Shown: piece after piece, positions 1-6,658 of the stretch
Layout of the letters: the number at the start of each line of letters is the position of its first letter
How positions within the stretch are numbered: the first letter of the stretch is position 1
DNA from: Yimella sp.
GTDB taxonomy: Bacteria; Actinomycetota; Actinomycetes; Actinomycetales; Dermatophilaceae
Direction of reading: 5' to 3'
DNA length: 8,572 nucleotides
Assembly (NCBI GenBank): GCA_030150425.1
Contig: JASLFY010000374.1
Span: forward strand, 1 to 8,572
Program-made: the position numbers and the translations under genes
The notes under the pieces: model-generated
Databases searched by the model: none
The model's input: the letters and a program-made list of their open reading frames with translations, nothing else
Told to the model about the DNA's origin: nothing

Positions 1-396
1 GACGAAGTTGATCGCCCGCTCGACCATCGGCCAGAACCTGGCGAGCACCTCCGGGCGTCCGGTGACCAGGTGGTGGTGCCAGACGCCGACCGCGATGTAG
101 GCGACCTGGTTGGTGTCGGCGGCCGGGTCCTGCACGACGCCGCCGGTCTGCAACATCGGCCAGGAGCCGTCCTCGCGCTGGGTGCGCATCGACCATTCGA
201 AGGCGCGCAACGCCTCCTCGAAGCGGCCGGCCACGGTCAGCCCCATGGCGGCCTCGACGTGGTCCCACGGGTCGAGCTTGCCACCGGCGAACCACGGAAT
301 GGCGCCGTCGGAATCCTGTTGTGCCGCAATGAAGTCAGCGGTCAGCCGCACCTGCTGCGCGGTGATCGCCCCGGTGACCTCGGGCAGCGGCGGCAT
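1..396 (-). CDS. Terpenoid cyclase/prenyltransferase-like alpha-alpha toroid protein, N-terminal part (runs off the window)
   Basis: The first 132 residues are visible, starting at ATG 396; the frame is open to base 1, so the C-terminus is missing. Two QW-like motifs of the squalene-hopene cyclase/protein prenyltransferase fold are visible: QDSDGAIPW at residues 27-35 and QREDGSW at 73-79, each at the end of a predicted helix. W35, DPWDHVEAAMGL (42-53) and DTNQVAY (94-100) fit repeated helical hairpins lining a toroid. Databases usually label such proteins 'prenyltransferase', but the DxDD motif of class II cyclases is not in the visible part, so cyclase activity is unproven; it could equally bind a polyprenyl lipid or a sugar. 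It starts inside the stop codon of the methyltransferase gene (TGATG, 3-bp overlap) with only a weak purine stretch upstream, implying translational coupling. Family fold is fairly sure; reaction unknown. Confidence 0.8.
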   Translation of the reverse strand, partial: MPPLPEVTGAITAQQVRLTADFIAAQQDSDGAIPWFAGGKLDPWDHVEAAMGLTVAGRFEEALRAFEWSMRTQREDGSWPMLQTGGVVQDPAADTNQVAYIAVGVWHHHLVTGRPEVLARFWPMVERAINFV

Positions 397-1109
397 CAAG
401 CGGTCGGCTTCCGCAGATAGACCACGAAGCTCTTGCCGAGCACCGGGTTGAGCGCAGTCTCGGCCAAGCGGGTGGCCAGCGGCGCCTTCATCATGTCCCA
501 CACCAACAACCGGTGGTACGCCTTCGTGGCGACGTTCTCCGTGTCGGTTCCGACGGCACACTTCAGCCACCAGTACGGCGAGTGCAGCGCGTGGGCGTGG
601 TGCTGGCCGTACGGCTCGAAACCGGCCCGCTGCAGCTTCTCCACCAGATCCGAGGCGCGGTAGATGCGGATGTGGCCGCCCTCGACCTCGTGGTACTCGT
701 CCGACAGCTTCCAGCAGACCTGCTCGGGCCAGTTGCGCGGCACGGTCACCGCGACGAGCCCGCCCGGCTTGGTGATCCGGAACAGCTCGGCCATGACCTG
801 CTCGTCCTCGTGGATGTGCTCGAGGATCTCCGAGGCGATCACCCGGTCGAAGGCGGCGTCCGGGAAGTCCATCGCGCGCGCGTCGCCGTGCTGCACCACC
901 GCGCTGGCCGGCGGACCGGCCTCACCCTCGAGCTCCATCGCGCCGAACATCGCCTTGACCTCGGCGAGGTCGGACTCGTTCATGTCGAACGCGGTGACGT
1001 GGGCGCCGCGGCGGAACGCCTCGTACGAATGCCGGCCCTGGCCGCACCCCACGTCGATCAGGGTCATCCCCGGCTCCACCGGGAACCGGTCGAAGTCAAC
1101 GGTCAGCAT
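396..1109 (-). CDS. Class I SAM-dependent methyltransferase
   Basis: A 237-residue protein with a Rossmann-type methyltransferase fold. Motif I for S-adenosylmethionine binding is IDVGCGQGRHS (residues 18-28). The acidic end of strand 2 is FDMNESD (41-47), motif II is HGDARAMDFPDAAFD (74-88), then ASEILEHI (92-99) and motif III-like KPGGLVAVTVPR (114-125). The C-terminal half is distinctive: EGGHIRIYRASDL (143-155) and HHAHALHSPYWWLKCAVG (170-187), rich in His, Tyr and Trp, probably forming the acceptor site. From memory this matches a conserved actinobacterial methyltransferase that sits next to a GT4 glycosyltransferase and a 'prenyltransferase', as here. ATG 1109 is chosen because AAGGAGA lies 6 nt upstream. 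The gene overlaps the end of the glycosyltransferase by 14 bp. The acceptor (O, N or C; sugar, lipid or pterin) cannot be read from the sequence. Confidence 0.9.
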   Translation of the reverse strand: MLTVDFDRFPVEPGMTLIDVGCGQGRHSYEAFRRGAHVTAFDMNESDLAEVKAMFGAMELEGEAGPPASAVVQHGDARAMDFPDAAFDRVIASEILEHIHEDEQVMAELFRITKPGGLVAVTVPRNWPEQVCWKLSDEYHEVEGGHIRIYRASDLVEKLQRAGFEPYGQHHAHALHSPYWWLKCAVGTDTENVATKAYHRLLVWDMMKAPLATRLAETALNPVLGKSFVVYLRKPTA

Positions 1110-2364
1110 GCTGGTTCTCCTTGTCGATGCGGGCGTCGATCACCTCGCGGTAGAGCGCGGCGGTCTGCTGCGCGACGGCCCGCCAGCTGTACGTCCGGAC
1201 CGCGCGCTCGCGGCCGGCGGCGCCCATCCGGCCGCGCAGTTCGGGGTCGGCGAGCACGTCGCCGATGGCGGTCGCCAGAGCGACCGGGTCGTTCGGGGAC
1301 ACGAGTCGGCCGGCGCCGCCGGCGACCAGGGTGGGCAGGGCGCCGACGCTGGTGGCGACGACGGGGGTGCCGCAGGCCATCGCCTCGATCGCCGGGAGCG
1401 AGAACCCTTCGTACCGGGACGGAACGACGAGTGCCTCCGCGGACCCGATCAGCGCGGCGAGTTCCTCGTCGGACAGGCCCGAGCGGAACTCGACCCGGTC
1501 CAGCAGCCCGGCGTCGGCCAACGCCTTGTTCGTACGGTCGCTGCCGGGCCCCACGATGACCAGTTCGGACCAGCGGTCGCGGGACAGCCCCGCGAGCGCG
1601 TCGATCAGCACCGACACGCCCTTGAGCGGCACGTCGGCCGAGGCGATGGTGACCAGGCGACCGGCGACGCGGGGCGCCGTCGGCGGGCGGAAGGTGTCGA
1701 CCGCGACACCGACCGGCACCACGCTGATCCGGGCGGGGTCGACGCCGAAATCGGTCACGATGTCGGCGGCGGATCCGTCGGAGACGGTCAGCACCCTGCT
1801 GGTCCGACGGGCGACCCGTCGTTGCATCTGTACGAAGCCGTACCAGCGCCGCTTGCTGATTCGCTGCCAGCCGTGGGCGGCGTCGATCTCGAGCTGGCGA
1901 TCGCGGCTGATCGGGTGGTGGATCGTGGTCAGCACCGGCAGTCCGCGCCGCTCGAGCGCGAGGATGCCCGGGGCGAGCGTCTGGTTGTCGTGCAGCACGT
2001 CGAAGTCGCCGACCCTGTGTCGCAACAGGCGATGCAGTCGGGTGCCGAACGCCCGCGGTTCAGGGAAGCCGGCCGTGCACATCGTGGCGTACTCGAGCAC
2101 ATCCACGTCGGAGCGGAACTCGCTCAGCGCCGGGCGCCGGAACGGGTCGGGTTCCCGGTAGAGGTCGAGCCCGGGCACCCGGGTGAGGCGTACGCCGGGA
2201 TCGAGGTCCGGGTACGGCGGCCCGCTGAACACCTCGACGTCGTGGCCGAGCGCCACCAACTCCCGGGACAGGTTGCGCACGTAGATGCCCTGCCCGCCGG
2301 AGTGCGGCTTGCTGCGGTACGACGCCAGTGCGATGCGCAGTGGGCGACCGTCGGACGCGGTCAC
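1096..2364 (-). CDS. Glycosyltransferase family 4 (GT-B fold)
   Basis: A 422-residue GT-B glycosyltransferase, probably retaining, transferring a sugar from a nucleotide donor to an unknown acceptor in the cytoplasm. The N-terminal domain begins RIALASYRSKPHSGGQGIYVRNL (10-32), with the Gly-rich loop that contacts the donor phosphates. HDNQTL (125-130) and TIHHPISRD (147-155) follow. The C-terminal donor domain has VPVGVAVDTFRP (216-227), the ASADVPLKGV stretch (241-250), and the GT4 EX7E signature with E319 and E327 in SRYEGFSLPAIEAMACGTPVV (positions 316-336). Start: GTG 2364 lies 1 nt past the monooxygenase stop and puts the first strand near the N-terminus, as in relatives. No strong Shine-Dalgarno is present, so coupling to the upstream gene is likely. 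An in-frame ATG at 2394 would add ten mostly Arg residues. Its end overlaps the methyltransferase start, tying the two functions together. Confidence 0.9.
   Translation of the reverse strand: MTASDGRPLRIALASYRSKPHSGGQGIYVRNLSRELVALGHDVEVFSGPPYPDLDPGVRLTRVPGLDLYREPDPFRRPALSEFRSDVDVLEYATMCTAGFPEPRAFGTRLHRLLRHRVGDFDVLHDNQTLAPGILALERRGLPVLTTIHHPISRDRQLEIDAAHGWQRISKRRWYGFVQMQRRVARRTSRVLTVSDGSAADIVTDFGVDPARISVVPVGVAVDTFRPPTAPRVAGRLVTIASADVPLKGVSVLIDALAGLSRDRWSELVIVGPGSDRTNKALADAGLLDRVEFRSGLSDEELAALIGSAEALVVPSRYEGFSLPAIEAMACGTPVVATSVGALPTLVAGGAGRLVSPNDPVALATAIGDVLADPELRGRMGAAGRERAVRTYSWRAVAQQTAALYREVIDARIDKENQHADR
1116..1122 (-). promoter_or_regulatory. Ribosome binding site of the methyltransferase
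   Basis: AAGGAGA on the minus strand lies 6 nt before ATG 1109. It sits inside the last codons of the glycosyltransferase and fixes the methyltransferase start despite the 14-bp overlap. It is one of only three strong Shine-Dalgarno sequences in the window. Confidence 0.85.
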
Positions 2365-2365
2365 G

Positions 2366-3862
2366 TCACACCGCCGCCGGCGCGAGCGCCTCATCGATCG
2401 AGTGCGCCTCGCCGGGGCGGACGAAGACCATGTCATGGGTGATGTCGGCGGCCTTGCTCTCGCGCCGGTCGCGCAGGTAGTTCTGGTGCAGGAACCACGG
2501 CTTGCGGTCGCCCTGCTTCGGGAACTGTGCTGCTGCGCGCAACACATAACCGCTGTTGAGGTCGAGCGCCGGCTTCGCCGCCATCGACTGCTCGACGTGC
2601 GGGTAGCCGTAGGCGTAGCCGCGGGCGTCGAGGTGGTTGACGAACCGGCAGAAGTACTGGCTGCTGAGGTCGGCGCGCAGCGTCCACGATGCGTTGGTGT
2701 AACCGACACACATCGCCATGTTCGGCAGACCGCTGATCATCATGCCGCGGTAGATGTAGCGCTGGCCGACGTCGACCGACTCCCCGTCGACACTGACCGC
2801 GATCCCGCCACCGGCGAGCATCTGCAGCCCGGTGGCGGTGACGATCACGTCGGCCTCGAGCACCTCACCGGAGCTGGTGCGGATGCCCTCGGGGACGAAC
2901 CGGTCGATCGTGTCGGTGACGATCTTCGCCTCGCCCGACCGCAGCACCCGGAACAGGTCGCCGTTCGGCACGATGCACAGCCGCTGGTCCCACGGGTTGT
3001 ACGGCGGGGTGAAGTCGGCCTCGGTGACCGCCGAACCCTGCAGCTGACGCATGACGCCGCCGCGCAGCACCTTCTTCATCAGCTTCGGCGCCCGCCGCGA
3101 GGCCAGGTAGAGGCCGAGCGCGGTGCTGGCGTTCTTCAGCCGTACGGCCTCGTACGCGCGCTGCGGGGGAAGCATCTTGCGCAGCCCCGCCGCCAGCGGG
3201 TCCTTGTCCGGCAACGCGACGACGTACGACGGGGTCCGCTGCAGCATCGTCACCTCGGCGCCGCGCTCCACCAGGGCCGGGACGAGGGTGACCGCGGTCG
3301 CGCCGGAACCGATGACGACCACCTTCTTGTCGTCGGCGGTGAAGTCGGCCGGCCAGAACTGCGGGTGGATCACCCGCCCGGTGAAGTCGTCGCGACCGGC
3401 GAAGTCGGGCGTGTAGCCCTGGTCGTACGAGTAGTAACCGGAGCAGAGGTAGACGTGGGTCGCCGTGACCCGGCGCTCCCCCTCGGCGGTCGCGACGGTG
3501 ACGGTCCACTGCGCGTCGGTGCCGGACCAGTCGGCCGCGGTGACCTTCGCGCCGGTCACGATGCGCCGGTCGATGCCGTACTTCGCCGCGGTCGACTTCA
3601 GGTAGTCGAGGATGTCGCCCCCGTCGGCGATCGACTTCTCCCCGCGCCACGGCTCGAACGGCAGGCCGAGGGTGAACATGTCCGAGTCGGAGCGGATGCC
3701 CGGGTAGCGGAACAGGTCCCAAGTGCCGCCGAGCGACTCGCGGGCCTCGAGGATGACGTAGTCCTTGCCGGGACACATCGTCTGCAGCCGGTAACCGGCG
3801 TCGATGCCGGACAGGCCGGCGCCCACGACGACGACGTCGTAGTGGTCCTTCAGAACGGCCAT
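2366..3862 (-). CDS. EthA-like Baeyer-Villiger flavin monooxygenase
   Basis: A 498-residue FAD and NADPH-dependent monooxygenase that would insert oxygen into ketones to give esters, or oxidise sulfur. The FAD Rossmann motif is VVVGAGLSGIDAG (11-23). The Baeyer-Villiger fingerprint FxGxxxHxxxWP is intact as FTGRVIHPQFWP (F160, G162, H166, W170, P171). The NADPH Rossmann motif is VVVIGSGATAVTLVPAL (181-197), and VTATGL (341-346) is the second FAD contact. Stretches such as LGGTWDLFRYPGIRSDSDM (44-62), YNPWDQRL (288-295) and GYTNASWTLRADL (387-399) resemble my recollection of Mycobacterium tuberculosis EthA (489 aa), the activator of ethionamide; paralogues of EthA exist, so orthology is not claimed. 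Start ATG 3862 has GAAGGAG 8 nt upstream; an in-frame TTG 11 codons earlier is rejected. No ethR-type TetR regulator adjoins it. It lies 53 bp past the G6PDH stop and 1 nt before the glycosyltransferase. Confidence 0.93.
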   Translation of the reverse strand: MAVLKDHYDVVVVGAGLSGIDAGYRLQTMCPGKDYVILEARESLGGTWDLFRYPGIRSDSDMFTLGLPFEPWRGEKSIADGGDILDYLKSTAAKYGIDRRIVTGAKVTAADWSGTDAQWTVTVATAEGERRVTATHVYLCSGYYSYDQGYTPDFAGRDDFTGRVIHPQFWPADFTADDKKVVVIGSGATAVTLVPALVERGAEVTMLQRTPSYVVALPDKDPLAAGLRKMLPPQRAYEAVRLKNASTALGLYLASRRAPKLMKKVLRGGVMRQLQGSAVTEADFTPPYNPWDQRLCIVPNGDLFRVLRSGEAKIVTDTIDRFVPEGIRTSSGEVLEADVIVTATGLQMLAGGGIAVSVDGESVDVGQRYIYRGMMISGLPNMAMCVGYTNASWTLRADLSSQYFCRFVNHLDARGYAYGYPHVEQSMAAKPALDLNSGYVLRAAAQFPKQGDRKPWFLHQNYLRDRRESKAADITHDMVFVRPGEAHSIDEALAPAAV

Positions 3863-3894
3863 GGGGTGTGCTCCTTCGCTCGGCGCACACCCCA
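3862..3894 (-). repeat. 9-bp perfect inverted repeat enclosing the monooxygenase ribosome binding site
   Basis: Read on the minus strand, arm TGGGGTGTG (3894-3886) is followed by a 15-nt spacer (3885-3871) holding GAAGGAG, then CACACCCCA (3870-3862), whose last base is the A of the start codon. In RNA this would be a 9-bp stem presenting the Shine-Dalgarno in the loop; in DNA it could be an operator. No U-run follows, so it does not look like an intrinsic terminator for the G6PDH gene. Confidence 0.55.
3871..3877 (-). promoter_or_regulatory. Ribosome binding site of the EthA-like monooxygenase
   Basis: GAAGGAG on the minus strand lies 8 nt before ATG 3862 and decides this start over the in-frame TTG at 3895. 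It falls in the loop of the hairpin at 3862-3894, so its accessibility could depend on that structure. Confidence 0.85.
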
Positions 3895-3915
3895 AGTTAC
3901 CTGCCAGTTAGGTCG

Positions 3916-5349
3916 TCAGCCCCGCTTGGTCCGCTTGACGTCGGACGAACCGCCCAGCAGGGCGTCCGCGTGGCCCAGTTCGACCGACTCGGCGGACAGC
4001 CAGCCCTTCGGGCCGTCAGAGCCCGCCTTGTACTGCTGGATCGGCACCTCGTCCTTCTCGAACGCGGCGATCGCCGGACCCATGATCTTCCAGCACAGCT
4101 CGGCGGCGTCGGCGCGTACGGTCAGCAGTTGGTCCCCGTCCAGGATGGAGCGCAGTACTTCGCCGTACGCCGTCATCCGGGCGTCGGCGAGCTCGCCGGT
4201 GAGCGTCTTGCGCTCGAGGCCGAGCGGGTCGCCCTCGGCGTTCATCGTCAGCTGGAACGAAACGCGGCCCGGCTTGAGGTCGATGACCATCGTGTCGCCC
4301 TCGTGGCCGCCGTGGAAGCCCTTCGGGACGTGCGGCAGGTCGCGGAAGTAGACGATGACCTGCTTGCGGGCGGTGCCGAGCGCCTTGCCGCTGCGCAGCA
4401 CGAACGGCACGCCGGACCACCGGTTGTTGTTGATCTCGACGGTCACCTGGGCGAGGGTCTCGGTGTTGCGGGAGGCGTCGACGCCCTCCTCCTTGACGTA
4501 CGACGGCACGGACCGGCCGTTGATCGAGCCGGCGGTGTAGCGGGCCCGCTTGGCGTTCTCGGCCGGCTTGCCGTCCCAGATCCGGGTGGCGCGCAGCACC
4601 TGCGCCTTGAGGTCGGCCAACTCCTGCGGTTCGAGGTCGGCGATCGGCTCCATCGCGAAGATCGCCAGGATCTGCAGCAGGTGGCTCTGCAGCATGTCGC
4701 GCAGCGCACCGGCCTGGTCGTAGTAGCCGGCGCGGCCCTCGAGCGCGAGGTCCTCGTCGTACAGGATCTCCACGCGCTCGATGTGTTCGGCGTTCCAGAT
4801 CGGCTGCAGGATGCGGTTGGCGAACCGCAGACCGATGAGGTTGAGCACGGTGGAGACGCCGAGGAAGTGGTCGACCCGGAAGATCTGCTCCTCGGCCACG
4901 ACCCGCTGCAGCTGCTTGTTGAACGCCCGCGCCGAGCGCAGGTCGCTGCCGAACGGCTTCTCCAGGCCGAGACGGGTGCCCGCCGGAAGATCGAGCTTCT
5001 CCAGTTCGGCGCAGACCTTGACCGAGATGGCCGGCGGCAGCGCGAAGTAGATGACCAGGTCGTCGCCGGCCTCGCCGATCAGGTTCTGCAGCGAGGTCGG
5101 GTCGAGCAGGTCGGCCTTGATGTAGCGGGCTCCCCGGGAGACCCGGGTGGCGGCGGCGGCCGTGGCGCCGCCCTGCTTCAACCGGTCCTTGACCAGGGCG
5201 CGGAAGGCGGCGTCGGTCTGGTCGGCGCGGTCGGCGCCGATGACCGTCACCTCACGGTCGGGCTCGACCGCGAGCAGCGAACCGAGACCGGGGAGCAGCA
5301 GGCGCTGGGTGAGGTCACCGCCGGCGCCGAGAACCAGGAAGGTCGTCAT
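3916..5349 (-). CDS. Glucose-6-phosphate dehydrogenase family protein with altered substrate motif
   Basis: A 477-residue member of the G6PDH (Zwf) family, which oxidises glucose 6-phosphate to 6-phosphogluconolactone with NAD(P)+. The N-terminal nucleotide loop is GAGGDLTQR (8-16), with R41 in GADRAD a candidate for the 2'-phosphate of NADP. LEKPFG (129-134), YYDQAGALRDMLQSHLLQ (209-226, with H223 at the catalytic base position), LRFAN (174-178) and LRSGKALG (318-325) are conserved. The signature normally read as RIDHYLGKE is RVDHFLGVS here (158-166). D160 and H161 remain, but the phosphate-binding lysine (K182 in the Leuconostoc enzyme) is V165 and the following Glu is S166. Activity on glucose 6-phosphate is therefore uncertain. 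Length is close to the usual 480-510. ATG 5349 overlaps the hydrolase stop as ATGA, with no Shine-Dalgarno, so translation is probably coupled. It is likely a specialised paralogue rather than the main Zwf. Confidence 0.88.
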   Translation of the reverse strand: MTTFLVLGAGGDLTQRLLLPGLGSLLAVEPDREVTVIGADRADQTDAAFRALVKDRLKQGGATAAAATRVSRGARYIKADLLDPTSLQNLIGEAGDDLVIYFALPPAISVKVCAELEKLDLPAGTRLGLEKPFGSDLRSARAFNKQLQRVVAEEQIFRVDHFLGVSTVLNLIGLRFANRILQPIWNAEHIERVEILYDEDLALEGRAGYYDQAGALRDMLQSHLLQILAIFAMEPIADLEPQELADLKAQVLRATRIWDGKPAENAKRARYTAGSINGRSVPSYVKEEGVDASRNTETLAQVTVEINNNRWSGVPFVLRSGKALGTARKQVIVYFRDLPHVPKGFHGGHEGDTMVIDLKPGRVSFQLTMNAEGDPLGLERKTLTGELADARMTAYGEVLRSILDGDQLLTVRADAAELCWKIMGPAIAAFEKDEVPIQQYKAGSDGPKGWLSAESVELGHADALLGGSSDVKRTKRG

Positions 5350-6146
5350 GCGCTGAGCATGGCAGACCCGTCTGAACGATCGGCGACGACCGAACGGACG
5401 AGTTCCACCACCGCGGCCGGGTCGTCGAGCATCGGCACGTGACCGCAGTCCGGCAGCGACACGACACGGGCGGCGGGCATCCGCCGGGCGGCCGTTTTCG
5501 CCTGCGCCGGCAGCAACAGGCGGTCCTTGTCACCCCACCCGATCACCACCGGGACCTGCGGGTCCCCGGTGAAGTCGCGGCCGGCGCCGCGCAGCAGCAC
5601 GGGCCAGAAGCCCGGGGCCCGGCGCAGGCTCAGCGTGTCGTCGAGGGCATCCTGCGGGCTCAGCCGCTCGGGATGGACGTACAGCGAACCCATCGACAGC
5701 TTCCGCAACACGGGGTTGCGGGAGAACAGCCGGACCAGCGGCATCGGGGCGTGGCTGGCCACCTTGAGCCCGACCAGCACCGTGCCCGCGACCACCCGGC
5801 CGACACTGCCCATGAACCCGGCCGGGGAGAGCGCGACCACCGCCGACACCGCGCCGCGGTGGGCGAGTTCGAGTCCGACCAGCCCACCGAGGGAGTTGCC
5901 GACCACCACCGGCCGGTCGAGGCCCAGCTCGGCGAAGAACTCCTCCAGTTCCGCGCACCAGGCGTCCATGTCGTAGCTGTCCGACGGTGGGGACTGGCCG
6001 AATCCGGGAAGGTCGATCGCGATCACGTCGTGGTCCTCGGCGAGCATCGGGACGACGTCGTGGAACGCCTGCCAACGGTGACCGATGCCATGGATGAGCA
6101 CGACGGGGCTGCCGGAACCGGTGCGGTGGTACACGATGTGTGACAT
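5346..6146 (-). CDS. Alpha/beta-fold hydrolase
   Basis: A 266-residue serine hydrolase of the alpha/beta fold, probably acting on an ester, lactone or similar bond in the cytoplasm; no signal peptide is seen. The oxyanion-hole motif is HGIGHRW (19-25). The nucleophile elbow is GNSLGG (83-88) with Ser85. The acid is probably D208 in WGDKDRLL, and the base is H236 in DCGHVPML. The strand DVIAIDLPGFGQS (40-52) is typical. The cap domain lies around residues 115-185. Start: ATG 6146 gives the usual N-terminus, but GTG 6164, directly after the Nudix stop (TGAGTG), would add six residues and cannot be excluded; neither has a clear Shine-Dalgarno. The gene overlaps the G6PDH homologue by 4 bp (ATGA). 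With a Baeyer-Villiger monooxygenase two genes downstream, hydrolysis of the ester product is a reasonable guess; substrate unknown. Confidence 0.9.
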   Translation of the reverse strand: MSHIVYHRTGSGSPVVLIHGIGHRWQAFHDVVPMLAEDHDVIAIDLPGFGQSPPSDSYDMDAWCAELEEFFAELGLDRPVVVGNSLGGLVGLELAHRGAVSAVVALSPAGFMGSVGRVVAGTVLVGLKVASHAPMPLVRLFSRNPVLRKLSMGSLYVHPERLSPQDALDDTLSLRRAPGFWPVLLRGAGRDFTGDPQVPVVIGWGDKDRLLLPAQAKTAARRMPAARVVSLPDCGHVPMLDDPAAVVELVRSVVADRSDGSAMLSA

Positions 6147-6164
6147 GGGCCACACCGTACGCAC

Positions 6165-6650
6165 TCAGCGTGGGTGCGTGGTCAACTCCACGGAGGCGAC
6201 GTCCCGGCCGTTCGCGGCGTAGCCGATCGTCGCGGTCACCGCACCGCCGCGCAGCACGTTCGGCAACCAGATGCGGTCGTCGTCCCACATCCGGTCGTAC
6301 GGGATCGCGGCCCAGTCGACCCACCGCGCATCGAGCTCGTCGCTGGGTCGCAGGCTGCCGGTCCAGCGGGTGACCTTGAACAGCGCGACGCGCAACGGTC
6401 GTTGCTGCAGATCGGCCCAGGTGAACAGCAGCTCGCCGGCGTCCTCGACCGACCCGGCGACCAGTCCGGTCTCCTCGGCCAGCTCACGCGCGGCCGCGGC
6501 CCGCGGCGTCTCGCCCGGGTCGACCTTCCCGCCGGGCGCGATCACGTTCCCTTTGCCGAAGCCACGTAGCTTCTCCCCCAACAGGATTCGCTCCCGGTCG
6601 AGGTCCAGCACGAGGGCGAGACACATCTGCTGCGGTTCCACCCCGGCCAT
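6165..6650 (-). CDS. MTH1/MutT-like Nudix hydrolase (8-oxo-dGTP diphosphatase family)
   Basis: A 161-residue Nudix pyrophosphohydrolase. The Nudix box GX5EX7REUXEEXGU is complete, from G41 through E47 to R55 E56 L57 and E59 E60 T61 G62 L63; E56, E59 and E60 would hold the metals. Outside the box it resembles human MTH1 (NUDT1): RILLGEKLRGFGKG (21-34) lies just before the box, and MWDDDRIWLP (121-130) matches the MWPDDSYWFP stretch of MTH1, so W122, D124 and D125 align with the purine-reading W117, D119 and D120. The base-contacting Asn33 of MTH1 falls on I37 here, so base specificity may differ. The likely role is sanitising oxidised nucleotides. ATG 6650 has only a weak purine-rich GGATGG upstream. 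It is the first gene of the minus-strand series and diverges from pfk across 44 bp. Confidence 0.9.
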   Translation of the reverse strand: MAGVEPQQMCLALVLDLDRERILLGEKLRGFGKGNVIAPGGKVDPGETPRAAAARELAEETGLVAGSVEDAGELLFTWADLQQRPLRVALFKVTRWTGSLRPSDELDARWVDWAAIPYDRMWDDDRIWLPNVLRGGAVTATIGYAANGRDVASVELTTHPR

Positions 6651-6658
6651 GCTGCCAT

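Noticed and set aside
664..2442. Long plus-strand open frames opposite the minus-strand genes (also 2285-4351 and 3868-5442)
   Set aside because: Low-complexity Arg/Asp/Val/Gly-rich translations with no recognisable motif, exactly antisense to genes with intact catalytic motifs. Such frames are expected in very GC-rich DNA.
2365..2709. N-terminal extension of the glycosyltransferase frame into the monooxygenase gene
   Set aside because: The extension is Arg/Ser/Thr-rich shadow sequence antiphase to a conserved monooxygenase C-terminus. GTG 2364 or, less likely, ATG 2394 is the real start.
3863..3895. TTG 3895 as the monooxygenase start (11 extra residues)
   Set aside because: ATG 3862 has GAAGGAG at 8 nt and gives the family-typical distance to the FAD motif; the extra residues would be encoded by the hairpin and ribosome binding site.
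3863..3915. Intrinsic terminator between the G6PDH homologue and the monooxygenase
   Set aside because: The inverted repeat there has no following T-run and overlaps the next start codon, so it does not read as a terminator.
6147..6164. GTG 6164 as the alpha/beta hydrolase start
   Set aside because: Possible, since it directly follows the Nudix stop, but it lacks a ribosome binding site and ATG 6146 gives a standard N-terminus. Kept only as an alternative.
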